Source: Xanthoparmelia taractica (taxonomy: Eukaryota; Ascomycota; Lecanoromycetes; Lecanorales; Parmeliaceae). From it: a stretch of 64,000 bases of DNA. The notes beneath the pieces are model-generated. The model ran no database searches. It was given only the letters and a program-made list of their open reading frames with translations, and was not told the origin of the DNA. The position numbers and the translations under genes are program-made. Of the stretch, positions 21,101-33,228 are shown piece after piece (within the stretch, counting starts at the first letter, position 1; every line of letters begins with the position of its first letter). The stretch is taken from positions 62,001 through 126,000 of the forward strand of contig JANQBS010000091.1 of assembly GCA_033085395.1 (NCBI GenBank). The letters are read 5' to 3'.

Positions 21101-21447
21101 AAACCCCCTCTTCTTCCTCATCAGAAAATGTGCCGCGACCGACCAAAGTGCGGCGCATGTTCGCCATGCGCGCTTGCCGGACTAGTGTCATGATCGGGAA
21201 GACTCTCACGCTGAAGCAGATGGGCGCCTTGGTGAGGAAGATGGGAGAAATTGACAAGCCGTGGAATTGTCCTCATGGAAGACCGACCATGAGGCACGTA
21301 TGTGGGTTGCAAGAATGGGAGGGATGGAAGGAGGGCGGCGGGCTAGCCGGGTCCGGAGATGAGAACGAAAATGTCGAATGGGGGGCATGGGTTGAAAGCG
21401 TGAGGGAGCAGGAAGAAGAGATGGGGCAAGATGATGATGGAGGGTAA
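18165..21447 (+). CDS. pms1: DNA mismatch repair protein Pms1 (MutL homologue)
   Basis: Pms1 pairs with Mlh1 to form MutL-alpha, which nicks the error-containing strand after MutS recognition. Four exons: 18165-18916, 18965-19164, 19211-19290 and 19339-21447 (1046 aa). The GHKL ATPase domain shows KELVENSLDAGA (catalytic E30, N34), VQDNGTGI and FGFRGEALSSL, then VNVSPDKR across the third exon. A long disordered, acidic and Ser-rich linker covers about residues 360-760. The C-terminal endonuclease domain has FNLGFILA, the metal-binding DQHASDEKYNFE (from residue 837), ACRTSVMIGK (956) and CPHGRPT (988), all intact, so nicking activity is expected. Intron 1 (18917-18964) uses a CAAAG acceptor; only this keeps the frame across LE|NKQVQVLGH. 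Confidence 0.96.
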
Positions 21448-21652
21448 GGAGGAGATGGAGAAAGGCTTCGCAGCGCGGAGCTGAACCAAAGATGATGGCA
21501 CCAGCTCCTAAGCATTGTACCGAGTTTCTGCCACATGCAAGCTGTATGTTAGACTTTCACCTCTAAGTCTGTAAGGAAATGTAAACCATCCAAGTCATTG
21601 AGTCTGGACTCCTGTCCAGGGTGTTCGCTCGCTTGATCAATAATCCTCGAGC

Positions 21653-23952
21653 TCACGTCCATCCTCCGGTTCCCGTCCTTCCCTCCTCCATCGCTTTCCC
21701 GCTAACTTCCCTTGCTCTGATACCTCCACTTGGGTAGATTCCTCTTTCCTTGACCTCCACTCCGCTTCGACTAACAACCCTACCTCCGCCACTCATACTT
21801 GCGGGTGCAGATCTGCCCATGCCTCCCCACGCTTTAGCTTTGCCGATCCCAACTACTCCAGGGGCCCAGCCTCCCCCATGGCCAGGATTCCCGGTTGCTG
21901 GCGTCAATGCCCGTTGCTCTAACCCGGCTCCTACCTTTGGCTTCTGCTTACTGAGTGGAGGGGTCGGTGGATTCATTTCTAGAGGCCGAAAGTTCTCGTT
22001 GTTAGACGTGTATTCAAATGGCGAAGTCTGGGAAAGTGGCTGGTAGGACGGTCTGTTGAGGAGATGTTTGAGTTCCCTTGGGGGTGATGAGGACGGAGAA
22101 GAGGAGGCAGAGGGGTGCGTTATCCAATTATCGTCGGGAAGTGATGGGGCTGTGGACCGCGGACGTGTTGATGCGGGCCGACTTGTTGCTATTGTGGTGA
22201 AGGTATTGGTGGAGTAGATCGAAGAAGATTTGGTTGGAGAACGTGTCATCGTTGGTTGATTGGTTTGGATTAGGGGATTGGTGTTGTTGGAGTAAATCGA
22301 GGAGGATTGGGTAGGAGAGCGTATTAGTGTGGTTTGGCTGGATTTCTTCTCCCGGCTTTCGACCTGAGAAAAGACAGGGAACATGGTTCGAGACGACCGG
22401 TGGGAGGGTGGGTTTTGATCGTAGAAAGGGCCTTGAATCTCGGTACGAGAGGAACGGTGAGCGGGCGGTTGATCGTAGAAAGGAATTGCGAGGTCAGTCC
22501 GAGAGCCCCTATCATTGGTAGTAAGAATGGGGGCACTGGTAAGGCTGGAATGCGAGCTTCTATGAGGAGAGCGTGGTTGGTCATTGTTTGGGCTCTCGAT
22601 CTTGGTCCGCGAGGAATGCTGCGAGAGTGGTAGATCATAGAAGGGGCCTCTGATCTCCGTATGAGGCGAGCGGTGAGCCGGTGGTTGGTCGTAAAACGGA
22701 GTTGAAATGTCAGTACGAGAGGCTCTGGCGCTCGCGTTAGGATGTGAGACTTTTGCAGCGTTGGAGTAGGAGTCATTGCGGGTGTGCAAGAAAGGAATGG
22801 TTGGGGAGGCCATCAGAGGATCTTCAGCCTTTGAATCTTGGACATTGTCTGTTGAAGTTGATGTTTGGGTCAAACGGTTGTCGAGAAGAGATGACTTGTT
22901 GCGCTTGTGCCGAGACGTCAAATTGTCCTCCAAAGGATTCATGTCCGGCGGAAGTCTTGAAATCTTGCGGAAAATGACTCCAAGGTAGATCGATATCGCT
23001 AACGAAACCAGGTGAAACGTCCCAGTAACCACGCTGATGATGAAGGTGGCGAATACGGTACTGGTAGTAGCCTCGTCGCTACCGAAAAGAGTGGACCAGT
23101 GACCTGGGACATTGACAGGTTCGATAGACTGAGTGTGAGAAATCAAGGCTGTAAATACAATGAACGGGATTAATCCGGCGTCGATCATGGCTGCAAAGAT
23201 ACAATAGCTGGCCGAAGATGATGGTGTGCGTCCGTTGGGAGAGCGCGAAAGATGATATGTACCATAAATTGTGTGCAGGATTGCAACCCCTGGCTAATGC
23301 AATGTGATTAACATTGACTCTCTCTCGCTATCCAGGCGATACATACTGGCACACGTATGATCCAACCTGTGGTCGTGTCGGTGGTTTTGATACATATCAC
23401 ACAAAATAGTAGACCAACTGCCCCGATCAACTCGCATATCCGAAGAACCAGCTGAACGATCCGTGTGTATTTGACTCTCGACTTGGTACGTAGACTCATC
23501 GGTCTCCAGTCCAGATTACCATATGGGCTAGCAAAACCGTTAGACAGTTTCACGCGCAAACGGCGACAAGTAGAAGCAAGCGGCCCAACATCTGACAAGC
23601 TCTGAAAATACAAAAAAAGGAGACCAGGCTTCTTAAAGAGTCAACTCTTGGAGATGCGTCGACTTATAATATCTCCACACTTTGGCATGGAGTCTTTCAA
23701 TGTGTAGAAAAGGAGTTAAGGTACAATAGAAATCAATACCGTGCTTCTTCCAATGACTTACGCGACATAATATGAGTCTGGATGTCGATTGATCTCCTTG
23801 GAATTGATCAAAGGACCATTCGGTTGCGACCTAGGTATTGGCAAGGACAAGCTTGCTTGCGATATGGCTTTGGGGTTGAAGCCTCGTTCCGTGGGGCCTA
23901 AGAAAGAATATTTCGACGCGTGGTCGTAGAGGAAAGGCGGTTCAGCACCCAT
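21653..23952 (-). CDS. Uncharacterised multi-pass membrane protein with repetitive tail
   Basis: Three exons: 23952-23762, 23527-23347 and 23293-21653 (670 aa). The N-terminal 60 residues are cytosolic. About four membrane spans follow, for example LRICELIGAVGLLFCVICI, IPFIVFTALISHT and FATFIISVVTGTFHLVSLAI. RKISRLPPDMNPLEDNLTSRHKRNK is a block I associate with a conserved but uncharacterised ascomycete family. The C-terminal 400 residues are disordered and contain near-repeats of a unit around PFYDQPPAHRSSRTEI (at least four degenerate copies) and of SPTKSSSIYS. The exon 2/3 join, RVP|PGVAILHT, needs a TTAG acceptor at 23294 rather than the nearby CAG. Intron 1 is 234 bases. The longer upstream frame begins at a GTG, so ATG 23952 is used. 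Confidence 0.75.
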
Positions 23953-24221
23953 GACTTGGGACCGCACAGTATCTTACGAGTACTCAGCAAATATCAGATA
24001 CCTAGGAATCACAGCGGATATTTGCACCTCAAACGAGATATAATAATGTACGAAACACTGAATGCTGAACCGGACGCTTAGGAGTCGGGATCGTAAACGC
24101 TACTCGTTGGCAAGGCAACGTGGAGCTGGCGTTCGAAGCGCCACTACCTTTGCCTACCGTGCTACCCACCTCGAAAACTCCACGGACCCACCAGCGATCG
24201 CATTCTTTGAGTGACTTTTAG

Positions 24222-25885
24222 ATGAGCACCATCCCTCGGACTGTAAGGGTCTGCAATGGGTACTCCAAGTCGGTCCTCAAATCATCACATGTTACGACGC
24301 TCCATGTCTCAAGGCGGCATAGCAGCCATGTTGTTAGAGACGGCCGACCATTCCGCATGGCTGTTCTTGGATCTGGACCTGCCGGCTTTTATACAGCTTA
24401 TAAGGTCATGTCAAACATAGCGAATGCCGTCGTCGATATGTATGAAAGTCTTCCCGTTCCCTTTGGGTTAGTGAGATTCGGCGTTGCACCGGACCATCAA
24501 GAAGTTAAGGTATAAATGCTTTTATAAATCATCTGGGACCTCCTCATTTTCTATCTGCCCTTCATGCTCTCATGCTTCACCTCTAACCCTCGTGTCTCAG
24601 AAATGCCGTGACAAGTTTGAGGAAGTTGCTTCATCACCGCGCTTCACTTTTATAGGCAACATTGCTATTGGCAAAGACCTGCCCTTAGCGGATCTCAGGC
24701 CTCATTATAATGCTATAGTGTTCGCCTATGGCGCCACTAAGGATCGGAGGCTTGGAATCTCAGGTGAGGATTACTTGGAGGGAATTCACTCAGCGCGCGA
24801 TTTTGTGGGCTGGTACAACGGACTGCCCGAACACGAAGCACTGGCGCCAGACCTCGAATCGAGCGAAGAGGCAGTAATCATTGGGCAAGGCAACGTAGCC
24901 CTCGATGTGGCACGTACACTCCTGCGCGATGTCAATAGTCTCCGGAAGACGGACATGACAGATTATGCCCTTGACACTTTGTCGAGAAGCAGAGTGAATA
25001 GAGTTCGTGTCATTGGTCGAAGGGGTCCAATGCAGGTGCGTTCTTCTGTCTCGGCAGGGCCAATGAAGATCATAGACGTAACAAATTCCGCAGGCATCGT
25101 TTACGATCAGAGAAGTCCGAGAGCTACTGAATCTGCCTTCAATTTCCTTTGAGCCCATTGATCCTGCTCTATTCCCGTCAAGCATCACAAAACTTCCGCG
25201 CACGACTAAACGTCTAACTCAGCTCTTAGCTCAGGGCTCAGCGACTCCTGCCTCGAAAGCGCGAAAGTCCTGGTCTTTGGATTTCCTCCTATCGCCGAAA
25301 TCTTTCAATGCATCCACTGCAACTCCTAATCATTTATCGTCTCTCACATTCATCAGGAACGAATTCCAAGGTCCGAACGTCTTCGACTCGTCTGCCACTG
25401 TCTCTCCCACCAAGAGCGAGATATCCTACCCCACTTCTTTAGCATTCCGCAGTATCGGCTATAAGTCAGAAGCCATCAATGGCATGAAAGACTTAGGTAT
25501 AGACTTTGATGAACGTCGAGGCATCATTCCCAATGATCTGCATGGTCGTGTCACTAGTCTCTCGGAAGACGGTACTGGTATCCCAGGCCTCTATTGTTCT
25601 GGATGGGTAAAGCGAGGTCCGGCGGGCGTGATCGCTAATACCATGGAAGATGCCTTCGATACAGCGGAATCCATTACACGAGACTGGGAGAACGGGGAAC
25701 CATTCATGTCCGGTCCAGATGGTTGGGACGCGCTGCAAGAAGACACAGCCGTAAAGGGTCTACGATCTGTGAGTTGGGATGACTGGAAGAAAATAGATTT
25801 GGTGGAAAAGGAGAGGGGGAAAGCTAAAGGCAAGGAGCGGGAAAAGTTCACAAGCATCCCGGATATGCTCAAAGTGCTGGACTGA
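24222..25885 (+). CDS. arh1: NADPH:adrenodoxin oxidoreductase (ferredoxin reductase), mitochondrial
   Basis: Arh1 passes electrons from NADPH through FAD to mitochondrial ferredoxin for iron-sulfur cluster and haem A synthesis. Three exons: 24222-24509, 24601-25035 and 25094-25885 (504 aa). The presequence is basic and Ser-rich (about residues 1-40). FAD binding is seen in AVLGSGPAGFYTAYK, with LPVPFGLVRFGVAPDH, and NADPH binding in GQGNVALDVARTLLRD and VIGRRGPMQ. The end of the FAD domain has RSIGYKSEA...GLYCSGWVKRGPAGVIA, as expected. The exon 2/3 join PMQ|ASFTIREVRELLNLP restores the family sequence. Intron 1 (24510-24600) is 91 bases. The gene is divergent from the membrane-protein gene across 269 bases. 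Confidence 0.95.
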
Positions 25886-26466
25886 GCGCTTGAAATGGCG
25901 TGGTGGGTGCGGTTTTTGCAGAGCACGAGCACCAATGCTAGACCGAGAGGACGTACAGTTTTGCAGTCAGCTAATACCTTGAGTTAACGTACAGCAGTTG
26001 ATCAACAAGCTTGCCACTACAGGGAAATCAAACCGAAGGATAGAGAGACAGTACACCAAACCCGCTAGCATGCAAGTGTGTATACTTTCATTGTGCCGTG
26101 CGCAATGAAAGACTCCTTCCTAGGGATTTCTAAGGGGCTCCTTTAGAGACTGAGAGCGTTGCTTGGGGAATGCCTGCTTTTCATCCTGCTGCAAATTGTT
26201 CTACATCAACATGTATGCCAAATGAGAGTGTGTCTATATAGGAGCAGTGATGTGAGTCTCTACATTTGGTTCAACCGTATCTATTATTTACCGTAGAGCG
26301 ATGACTGTAGATGACTGCACCAACTGTTCCTTATCTTTGGGGGCGACGTCATTCAAAGCCAGCAACTCCCAGGTTTGGTAGATGGTAGAGTCTTGATTGA
26401 AAACCTTTGCTGAAGCTTTCGCTTCTCTCATCATGTTTGCTAACATTCTTCTTCTTTACCCTTGAC
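25886..26466. other. Intergenic region, nothing seen
   Basis: The gap between two plus-strand genes has no credible frame. It presumably holds the arh1 3' flank and the promoter of the downstream dehydrogenase gene. Confidence 0.35.
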
Positions 26467-27795
26467 ATGTTCGCGAGAGCACTGAGTCGGATATTACCAA
26501 CGCAATGCCATATACGGCCCTTTTCGACCGCTTCGACATCCAAGGCCGACTTCACTCATGTGGTTGGCGCAACGCTCATTGCAATAAGTCCTTCTCGAGA
26601 TGAGACTAAGATCATTTTTAGGTCGTCGGCGCTGGAGCTGTTGGTCTTGCCATTGCTCGCAAGCTGGCTGAGCGGGATGGCACTTCGACACTGCTGGTAG
26701 AGAGGCATGGAGCAGTAGGGACAGAGACCAGCAGCCGCAATTCAGAGGCAAGTCTCCTCCACATGTCGAAAAATCCGATAAGCTCAGCCATGCCAGGTCA
26801 TCCACGCCGGCCTCTATTACGGCCCTACCTCTTTGAAGACACAGCTATGTCTCAAAGGCAAACAGATGATGTACGATCTCTGCGAATCGCAAAACATTCC
26901 ATATCGCAATTCAAAAAAGTGGATCCTTTCCCAGAACGCCCAACAGCATGAAGAGCTCGTCAAGACGCATGAGTTTGCCAAGTCGATCGGCGTGCCAACC
27001 AACTTCATCCCTCTGTCTGGAGCACATTCGCGTGAGCCAGATGTCCGGGTGAAAGAAGCCGTCCTTGAAAGCCCGACAACTGGTATCGTAGATTCTCACA
27101 CCTTCATGTCCTATCTGGAGTCGGATTTTCAGTCAAGAGGTGGTGACTTGGCATGCTATACCAATGTGGACTCAGTTGAGCCTCTTGCATCAGGCTCTCA
27201 AGGCTGGAAAATCCAGACCACATCACCTTCTTCTACGGAGACAACATGGATAACCGCCGAGACTCTAATCAACAGCGCTGGTCTAGCTGCTGTTCCTTTA
27301 TCAAACACTATACTCCCGCCTTCGCGACAAGTCAAGCCGTATTATGCCAAAGGCTCCTACTACTCATATTCTGCTCCTACGCCCCGTCCGAAGACCCTGA
27401 TATATCCTGCGCCAACGACAGGAGCTGCTGGTCTTGGTACACATTTAACCATTGATATGACGGGCGCGATCCGATTTGGTCCAGACGTTGAATGGGTTGA
27501 TGATCCCAACGACCTTTCTGTAAATGAGTCTCGATTACCGGCCGCCCTAGAAGAGATTGAGGCGTATCTGCCAAGTATTCAGAGAGAGAAGGTTGGCTTG
27601 GATTACAGTGGTATCAGGCCAAAATTAGGAAAGGGGGGCGCTGTATGGAAAGCTAATGGGGATGGCTTTTCAGATTTCGTGATAAGAAAGGAGGAAGGAT
27701 TTGAAGGATTTGTCAATCTTCTCGGCATTGAGAGTCCTGGATTGACCAGTTCTCTGGCGATTGCTGAGATGGTTGATGGGTTACTCTACAAATGA
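26467..27795 (+). CDS. L-2-hydroxyglutarate dehydrogenase-like FAD oxidoreductase
   Basis: This family oxidises L-2-hydroxyglutarate to 2-oxoglutarate with FAD in mitochondria, removing a side product of malate dehydrogenase. Three exons: 26467-26559, 26622-26747 and 26797-27795 (405 aa). A short mitochondrial-type presequence (MFARALSRILPTQC...FSTAS) precedes the Rossmann motif VVGAGAVGLAIARKLAE. The next exon gives SSRNSE|VIHAGLYYGPTSLK, the DAO-family block conserved in L2HGDH. GLGTHLTIDMTGAIRFGPD and the C-terminal FVNLLGIESPGLTSSLAIA match the same family. The second intron (26748-26796) begins with GC rather than GT (GAG|GCAAGT...CCAG); no GT donor keeps the frame. All conserved blocks are present, so the enzyme should be active. 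Confidence 0.9.
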
Positions 27796-29112
27796 TGGTG
27801 ACAGGCGACCATGCATATAGGGCAGAAAAGACCACTCTTCTTTGCGGCAATCGAGTTCCTTGGTTCAATTGGTGTTGTATGCTCAGTTCGTGTTATATCG
27901 GGTGCAGCTTGTCTCCTTTTATTCCTGCTATCTGATAATGCCTCTTCAATAGGTGCTGGGTAGAGTAGTGGCCAACTTTTACTCGTTCAACATGGACATA
28001 TTGAACGATGATATAAGATGTATAAAAGTACGACAGCTCTTGGTCACTGTACGCCTCAAGACATCCTTGATTGATTTAATGCTTCACTTTCCTTGGAACA
28101 CGAAAAGCCGCTCAATTGGTATCTTCTTAGGCCCTCAATCGGTGAGCGTTTCGGTATCTATGGACCTTTTCCGGTGATTTGGTCTATGTAGGTCAGGGGC
28201 ACGGCCATGCGGACTGGTGAAAACAGAAGTTCCCCTTATCCAAGTCGAACCATGTGTGCAGCTTTTCAAAATCACCTTACATGCTGGTGTTGCACAACGC
28301 ATCAGTGCATGGCAGGCCCGAAAATGGATTCTTGTATCTGAAGCCTGTGCCTTCCTATATCCTAAGCGACATTTTCCAAAACGCCTTAGAACTATGTCGG
28401 CTTTTTGCCCCATGTTTTCTTTCTCTACATCAGCAGGATACAGTCTCTGGACCTTGCAATTGTTAAAAGATTCCTCATCAGAGGGACGAAACCCCATCTG
28501 GACCAGTCTCTGTTTTCAGCGCGTATTGTTCTTGGGATGAGTGTGTAGAGATCGGTTGCCCCTATATATTAACCCTCAATTGATAACTAGCAATAATCAA
28601 GTGGAGCTTACGCAAGAAACCACAGCACGAAGCCTTACCCCCGCTTTCCATGAGTAGGCACCCTGAGTACACCAACACTACCTTACTTTGGGGACGAAAA
28701 AGTCGTAAACCTTTCATCTATTTTCCGTTGCTTCACCGGCATCTACCTCGTTAAGAAAGCCAGGCTTCCAAACACTCGGGCCAGATTCCCACTGATTGCG
28801 ATTTAGTATTCTCAACCTACCACACCGAAGTAAGGGTTATCGGCTTTCATAGCCCTGCGCACAATTTGTCTGTATTAAGAGCCGTTATCATGAATTTCAG
28901 AGGATACCAACACACAGCCCATAGAAAGATCCACCCAAGGCAATTTGCATTCAAAGTGCTCCATAATCAATAATCGATATTTTCAAAGCCCTGAAACAAA
29001 GCCCTAAGCCCATGGCTCGGTATATCTTTGATCCGATGGGCAACCGGATTCACACCCATCCACTTTCGATAAATGTACTTTAGTTTTCTCACTCACGATC
29101 CTTTTTACTAAC
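27796..29112. other. Gene-poor stretch with possible coding remnant
   Basis: No complete gene is visible in 1.3 kb. Around 28254-28470 (plus) one frame contains SPYMLVLHNASVHGRPENG and FLYLKPVPSYILSDIFQNAL, which looks like real protein rather than noise. Neighbouring segments such as FGIYGPFPVIW (about 28149-28181) lie in other frames and are interrupted by stops. This could be an old decayed gene or several exons I cannot join. The last part (28560-29112) is AT-rich and contains the promoter of the L1-domain gene. Confidence 0.35.
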
Positions 29113-30420
29113 ATGGCCCCAGGGTCTACTGCGTTGACGACAGAGGTCAGGTCTGAATCGCCTTATCAGCTGGACAAAGCTCAGGTCAGTCCGATCCCTG
29201 CTTTTGCATAGACACAACCTAATGCCTAACAGACACTCCGAGCTTCCAGCGCACTTCTAAAGCATATCACAACCGAGGCCCAGAAGAAGGAAAATGCTTC
29301 CAAGACTAAGAGTCTCCTTCTATCGGAAGATGCAATCTCATCCGACGGGGAGCCAGTATGGCTCGTTCTGACCACGAAAAAATTTATGGTCGACCAAAAG
29401 CGCCTGAAACCACGCAAAGTCCTGATCCCACACTCTCTACATACATCTCCCAATATATCGATATGTATCATAACACCTGACCCGCAACGTCAATTTAAAG
29501 ATGCCATTGCCCATCCGTCGTTTCCCACTACCCTGTCCAAGCGGATCACCAAGATCATCAGCATCAAGAAGCTGGAAGCGAAATACCGCTCGTTCGAATT
29601 AAAACGGCAACTTCGCGATTCATACGATCTTTTCCTCGCCGATGATCGAATCATTACATATCTAGCCAAATTTTTGGGCAAGACATTCTACAACACTACA
29701 GCCAAGCGGCCAATACCTGTCTCCCTCGAAGCCCCAAAGTCAAAGGAGGAGAAGAACGCAGCTCTTCCAAGCACTAAAATCCGTAAAGAACCTTCTGATA
29801 CGAAATCGATTGCTGCACCACTATTGCTCGCGAAGGAGATTGAGCGCACTCTGTGTACCGCGCAGATCAATCTCTCCCCATCGACTACCACTGCAGTGCG
29901 TGTTGGCCTTGCATCTCATACGCCTGAACAATTAGCGGCGAATATCGAAACTGTGATGGCTAGCCTCGCTGGGAAAATCGTGGGATGGAAGAACGTGAGG
30001 GCTGTGCATGTGAAGGGCCCTAATACAATGGCGCTGCCGATTTGGCTTGCTGAGGAACTCTGGGTAGACGAGGGAATGGTCCTTGAGAATGAGGAGGCCG
30101 CAGAGGCGAGAGTGAAAGCAGCCCAGAAGGGAAAGATAAAGAGAAATTTAATAGGAGGCAAAGACAACGGTAGCGCGGTTGGGGGAGAGTGTAAGAGAAA
30201 TGAGGACGGTGAAATTGGGCCTGCAGACGAGCCCAAGCGCAAGAAGGTCAAAAAGCTGCAGGACGAGGACCTCAGTCGGGAGATAAAGGAAAGACGGGAG
30301 AAGCTACGCCAGCAGAAGAGAGAAGTTGAAGGAAAGGATGCGGCCATGAGCCGGATTTCGGAGGAAGAGCCCAAAGTCAAGAAGTCGAGAGGCGCCATGG
30401 CAGCGACTTCAGCGTCTTAA
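29113..30420 (+). CDS. Ribosomal L1-domain protein, Utp30/Cic1-like ribosome biogenesis factor
   Basis: Two exons, 29113-29184 and 29233-30420 (419 aa), joined at LDKAQ|TLRASSALLKHI. The fold is a degenerate ribosomal L1 domain: PVWLVLTTKKF, RKVLIPHSL, ICIITPDPQ, YDLFLADDRIITYLAKFLGKTFY (split here for length: YDLFLADDRII then LAKFLGKTFY) and VRVGLASHTPEQLAANIETV. This order is that of yeast Utp30 and Cic1/Nsa3 and human RSL1D1, nucleolar proteins of pre-ribosomes. I cannot decide between the two yeast paralogues. The C-terminal 90 residues are highly basic and acidic in blocks (KRKKVKKLQDEDLSREIKER), probably a nucleolar and RNA-binding tail. Its 3' end lies only 110 bases from the convergent thioesterase gene. 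Confidence 0.85.
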
Positions 30421-30530
30421 ATCTCAATCTTACCATGTTTTGTACACGACATTGATAACCACAGGCTTCGAATTCATCCTGTCAACAGGAAACTCTTCGC
30501 AGAACTGAACATCAGTGAGGTACAGCAATT

Positions 30531-31585
30531 CTAATGGTTCTGTGTGCCCAATGAGTTAAGAACATCCCTTCTTCGCGATTTGAAATATTTGTTGAAGGCG
30601 TCTGTAAGGATTTGGTCGCTCAGCTGCATGTGTCCACCCTTAGCGATCCTGAAGTCGAGTCTCCTCTCTTCGTCCAGAAAGCGCAGACCGATCCAATCTT
30701 CCCGATAGATGTCTCTTTCTTGCAGCTTTGTCACTGCCTCACTTGTAGTATTGACCTCACTAAAAAAGGCGCTCTCCTTAGGCACGACCGTTGTGTCATT
30801 TGCAAACATAAACATGGCGAATCTGCGCAATTTCATCATGTTTTCCTTGTAGGTGTCATTCTTCACCTTCCTCTCGTTGTTTATGTCAGCCAGAAAGTTG
30901 CTATGTTCCAAATAATTGTCCAAATCCTCAGGATCTCGATAGTACTGCGCGGGCACCAGTCTGCTTTGGGAGAACGAACCCCAGGCATTGCCTTTGAGGA
31001 CACCGCGCCAGGTCTGGCACAACCAATCGTTGGCGGCGCATTCTTGAAACTCACTGATACCGTTGTGCTGACTTCCAAAGGTCACTAGATTCTCCACTCT
31101 TGGACTGTTGCAGCGCTCGATGTAAGCTCGAAGGAATTGGCCGCCTTGGGAGAAGCCGAGCGCATTGATGGCAGGTGCTTTGGAGAGTATAGGGTGTGAG
31201 GCTAGATCATCGCAGACTTTTTGAACCTGCAGGGTCACATTGCCCCAGAAAGTGGCAGTACGGTCGGCGGAAGCATCGTCATCGAGACGAATGTAGTATG
31301 TGGTGGTGTTTCCGATGGTTTGGTTCACCAGCTCTGCAATTGATTGAAGACCCTCAGCTTTGTAGCTATAGACTATCAGCGAAATGACATGGATCTTGAA
31401 AAGAGTATGTCATACTTATCGCCGAGACCATGCCAAATCACCAAAGGCAGGTTTGCTGACTCTGCCGAGCTGGTAAGTGGAGCGCTCTGTGTCGGTAAGA
31501 GAGGCTCTTGCGGAGGAGGTAATGCTGTTACGAATCTCGAAGCAATCGGCAACAGAAGCCAAAGACACAAGACATATGTGCCCAT
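30531..31585 (-). CDS. ppt1: Palmitoyl-protein thioesterase (PPT1-like)
   Basis: The enzyme removes fatty acyl groups from cysteine residues of lipidated proteins in the lysosome or vacuole. Two exons: 31585-31416 and 31365-30531 (334 aa), with a 50-base intron inside GDN|YKAEGLQSIAELVNQT. A signal peptide (MGTYVLCLWLLLPIASRFVTA) starts at the first in-frame ATG; a GTG further up is not used. Catalytic features are complete: WHGLGD near the start of the fold, nucleophile S129 in GFSQGG, Asp247 in FANDTTVVP and His302 in KGGHMQL. TFGSQHNGIS and five or more N-glycosylation sequons (for example NQT, NTT, NVT) also fit. The gene converges with the L1-domain gene (110 bases) and diverges from ctk2 (260 bases). 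Confidence 0.95.
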
Positions 31586-31845
31586 GACGGCGATTAAGAA
31601 TGAGAATGTAGTGGTAACTACAAACACCAGATGAGAGAAGAAAGATGCTTGGCTGCAATTCACGTGATTGGCTATTGAAAGGGGGAAAGTCTTGCCAAAC
31701 CTTTTCCCGGATTTTGTTAAATCAACACCGCTATGTCACTTTTGAACGACTGGACTCGTCGTTCCGTAGAAGATTTGATAGACTTGACAGTCTTCATATC
31801 TTCTTCACCTCTGGATAATCCACTCGCGAAAGTGGATTGTCTGGA

Positions 31846-33228
31846 ATGGCTCCGTCTCAGATGGCAGAGCCCATGGATAATGGCCATGTCGGTCCTCACC
31901 CGTCTTACATTGAGATTGCAAAGCCATACATGTTCGAACCCCAAATCAAAGAATACCTTAACGTTGCTGGAGTATCGGAAGCAAAGGATGACAGCATTCG
32001 ACTACAGGGAGTCGCTTGGATCGATAGTGTGAGAAAAGCCATGCATCTGTAAGCAAAGACTGCACGCCTTTCTCAGTAGGCGCAAAAGCTCATTGCTATA
32101 GACCCGTACGAACTTACAACACCGCAGCGGTCTATTATCATAAATTTCGTCTGGCACATCCCGATAGCAATGGTTATATAGTCAGTACAAGAAATCCCAG
32201 ACTAATTTCTGTCTTCTAAAGGCACCGTAGGACGCTGCAGCAGCAGCTCTTTTCGCGGCGTGTAAGATCGAGGACACACTGAAAAAATCAAAGGAAATTC
32301 TTTGTGCTGCATACAACCTAAAACTTACACCAGCAGAGCAGCTTACTCCAGATGACCAGGTAGGTACGGAATCAGACGAGGAACCCCTCCATCTACTGAC
32401 TATCAAAAGCTGTTTGAGAATCACTCAAAGACAATCATCGGTTTGGAACGTCTCATGCTAGAAGCGTCAGGTTTCGATTTCAGGAATCGCTATCCTCAAA
32501 ACCTTGCTCTGAAGCTAGCGAAGCATTATCACGTAGACCGAGATACGGTAGGCAAAACTGCTTATAACATATCTCTGGACCTCTATCGCACCCTCGCTCC
32601 GCTCAAACAGACCACGGCCACCATGGCAATTGCGTGCGTGGAGTTGTCAGGTCGCATCAACGAACGGCCAATTTCGGAATTAGAAGCAGGCATGACTTAC
32701 AAAAGGTGGAAAACCTCTCGCCCCGAGGTCATGGGTATGCCCACGCATTACCTGGTTAACGACAGACCATATCTAATCATGTCATTTCCAGAAACGCTGC
32801 TTGATCTCCTGGACTTGTATACCCACCATCGAGCATCTACCATTGTCGGACAAGATCATGCCCTCGAGACCTTTATCAGCGTTCGGATTGCCCTAAATCA
32901 GGAAGCCTCAGCCAATCAGTATCCACGCCATTCCCAGAGTCACAGGGAAAGGTCCGCCACCAACGGCGCCAAAGCAGCAAACGGCACCATCGAACCGAAA
33001 GCTAAAAAACCACTTACACCAACCACGAGTCCTCGCAATGACACATTGAGAGACATTACTTCTCCAACTGCCAATGGCGGTTCAAAGCCTGGGCTGAAAG
33101 ACGGCACGGTGCGCTTCATGCTAAACCCGCAGCGCGCTAGAGACGAGAAGAATGCTGTGGCTGAGTTCTTTAAAGTCGAGGAAGAAGAGTACGAGGTCGA
33201 GGTTGAGAGGGAAAGACGTAGAGTCTGA
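31846..33228 (+). CDS. ctk2: CTD-kinase cyclin subunit Ctk2
   Basis: Ctk2 is the cyclin of the CTDK-I complex, which phosphorylates the RNA polymerase II C-terminal domain. Four exons: 31846-32048, 32102-32180, 32231-32359 and 32410-33228 (409 aa). The first cyclin box reads through RLQGVAWIDSVRKAMHL|PVRTYNTAAVYYHKFRLAHP and DAAAAALFAACKIEDTLKK, and the second includes LEASGFDFRNRYPQ and LAPLKQTTATMAIACVELSGR. The tail from about residue 310 is disordered, and acidic at its end (EEEEYEVEVERERRR). The exon 2/3 join NGYI|DAAAAAL requires the ACCGTAG acceptor at 32230; the nearer AAAG would meet a stop. Confidence 0.93.
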
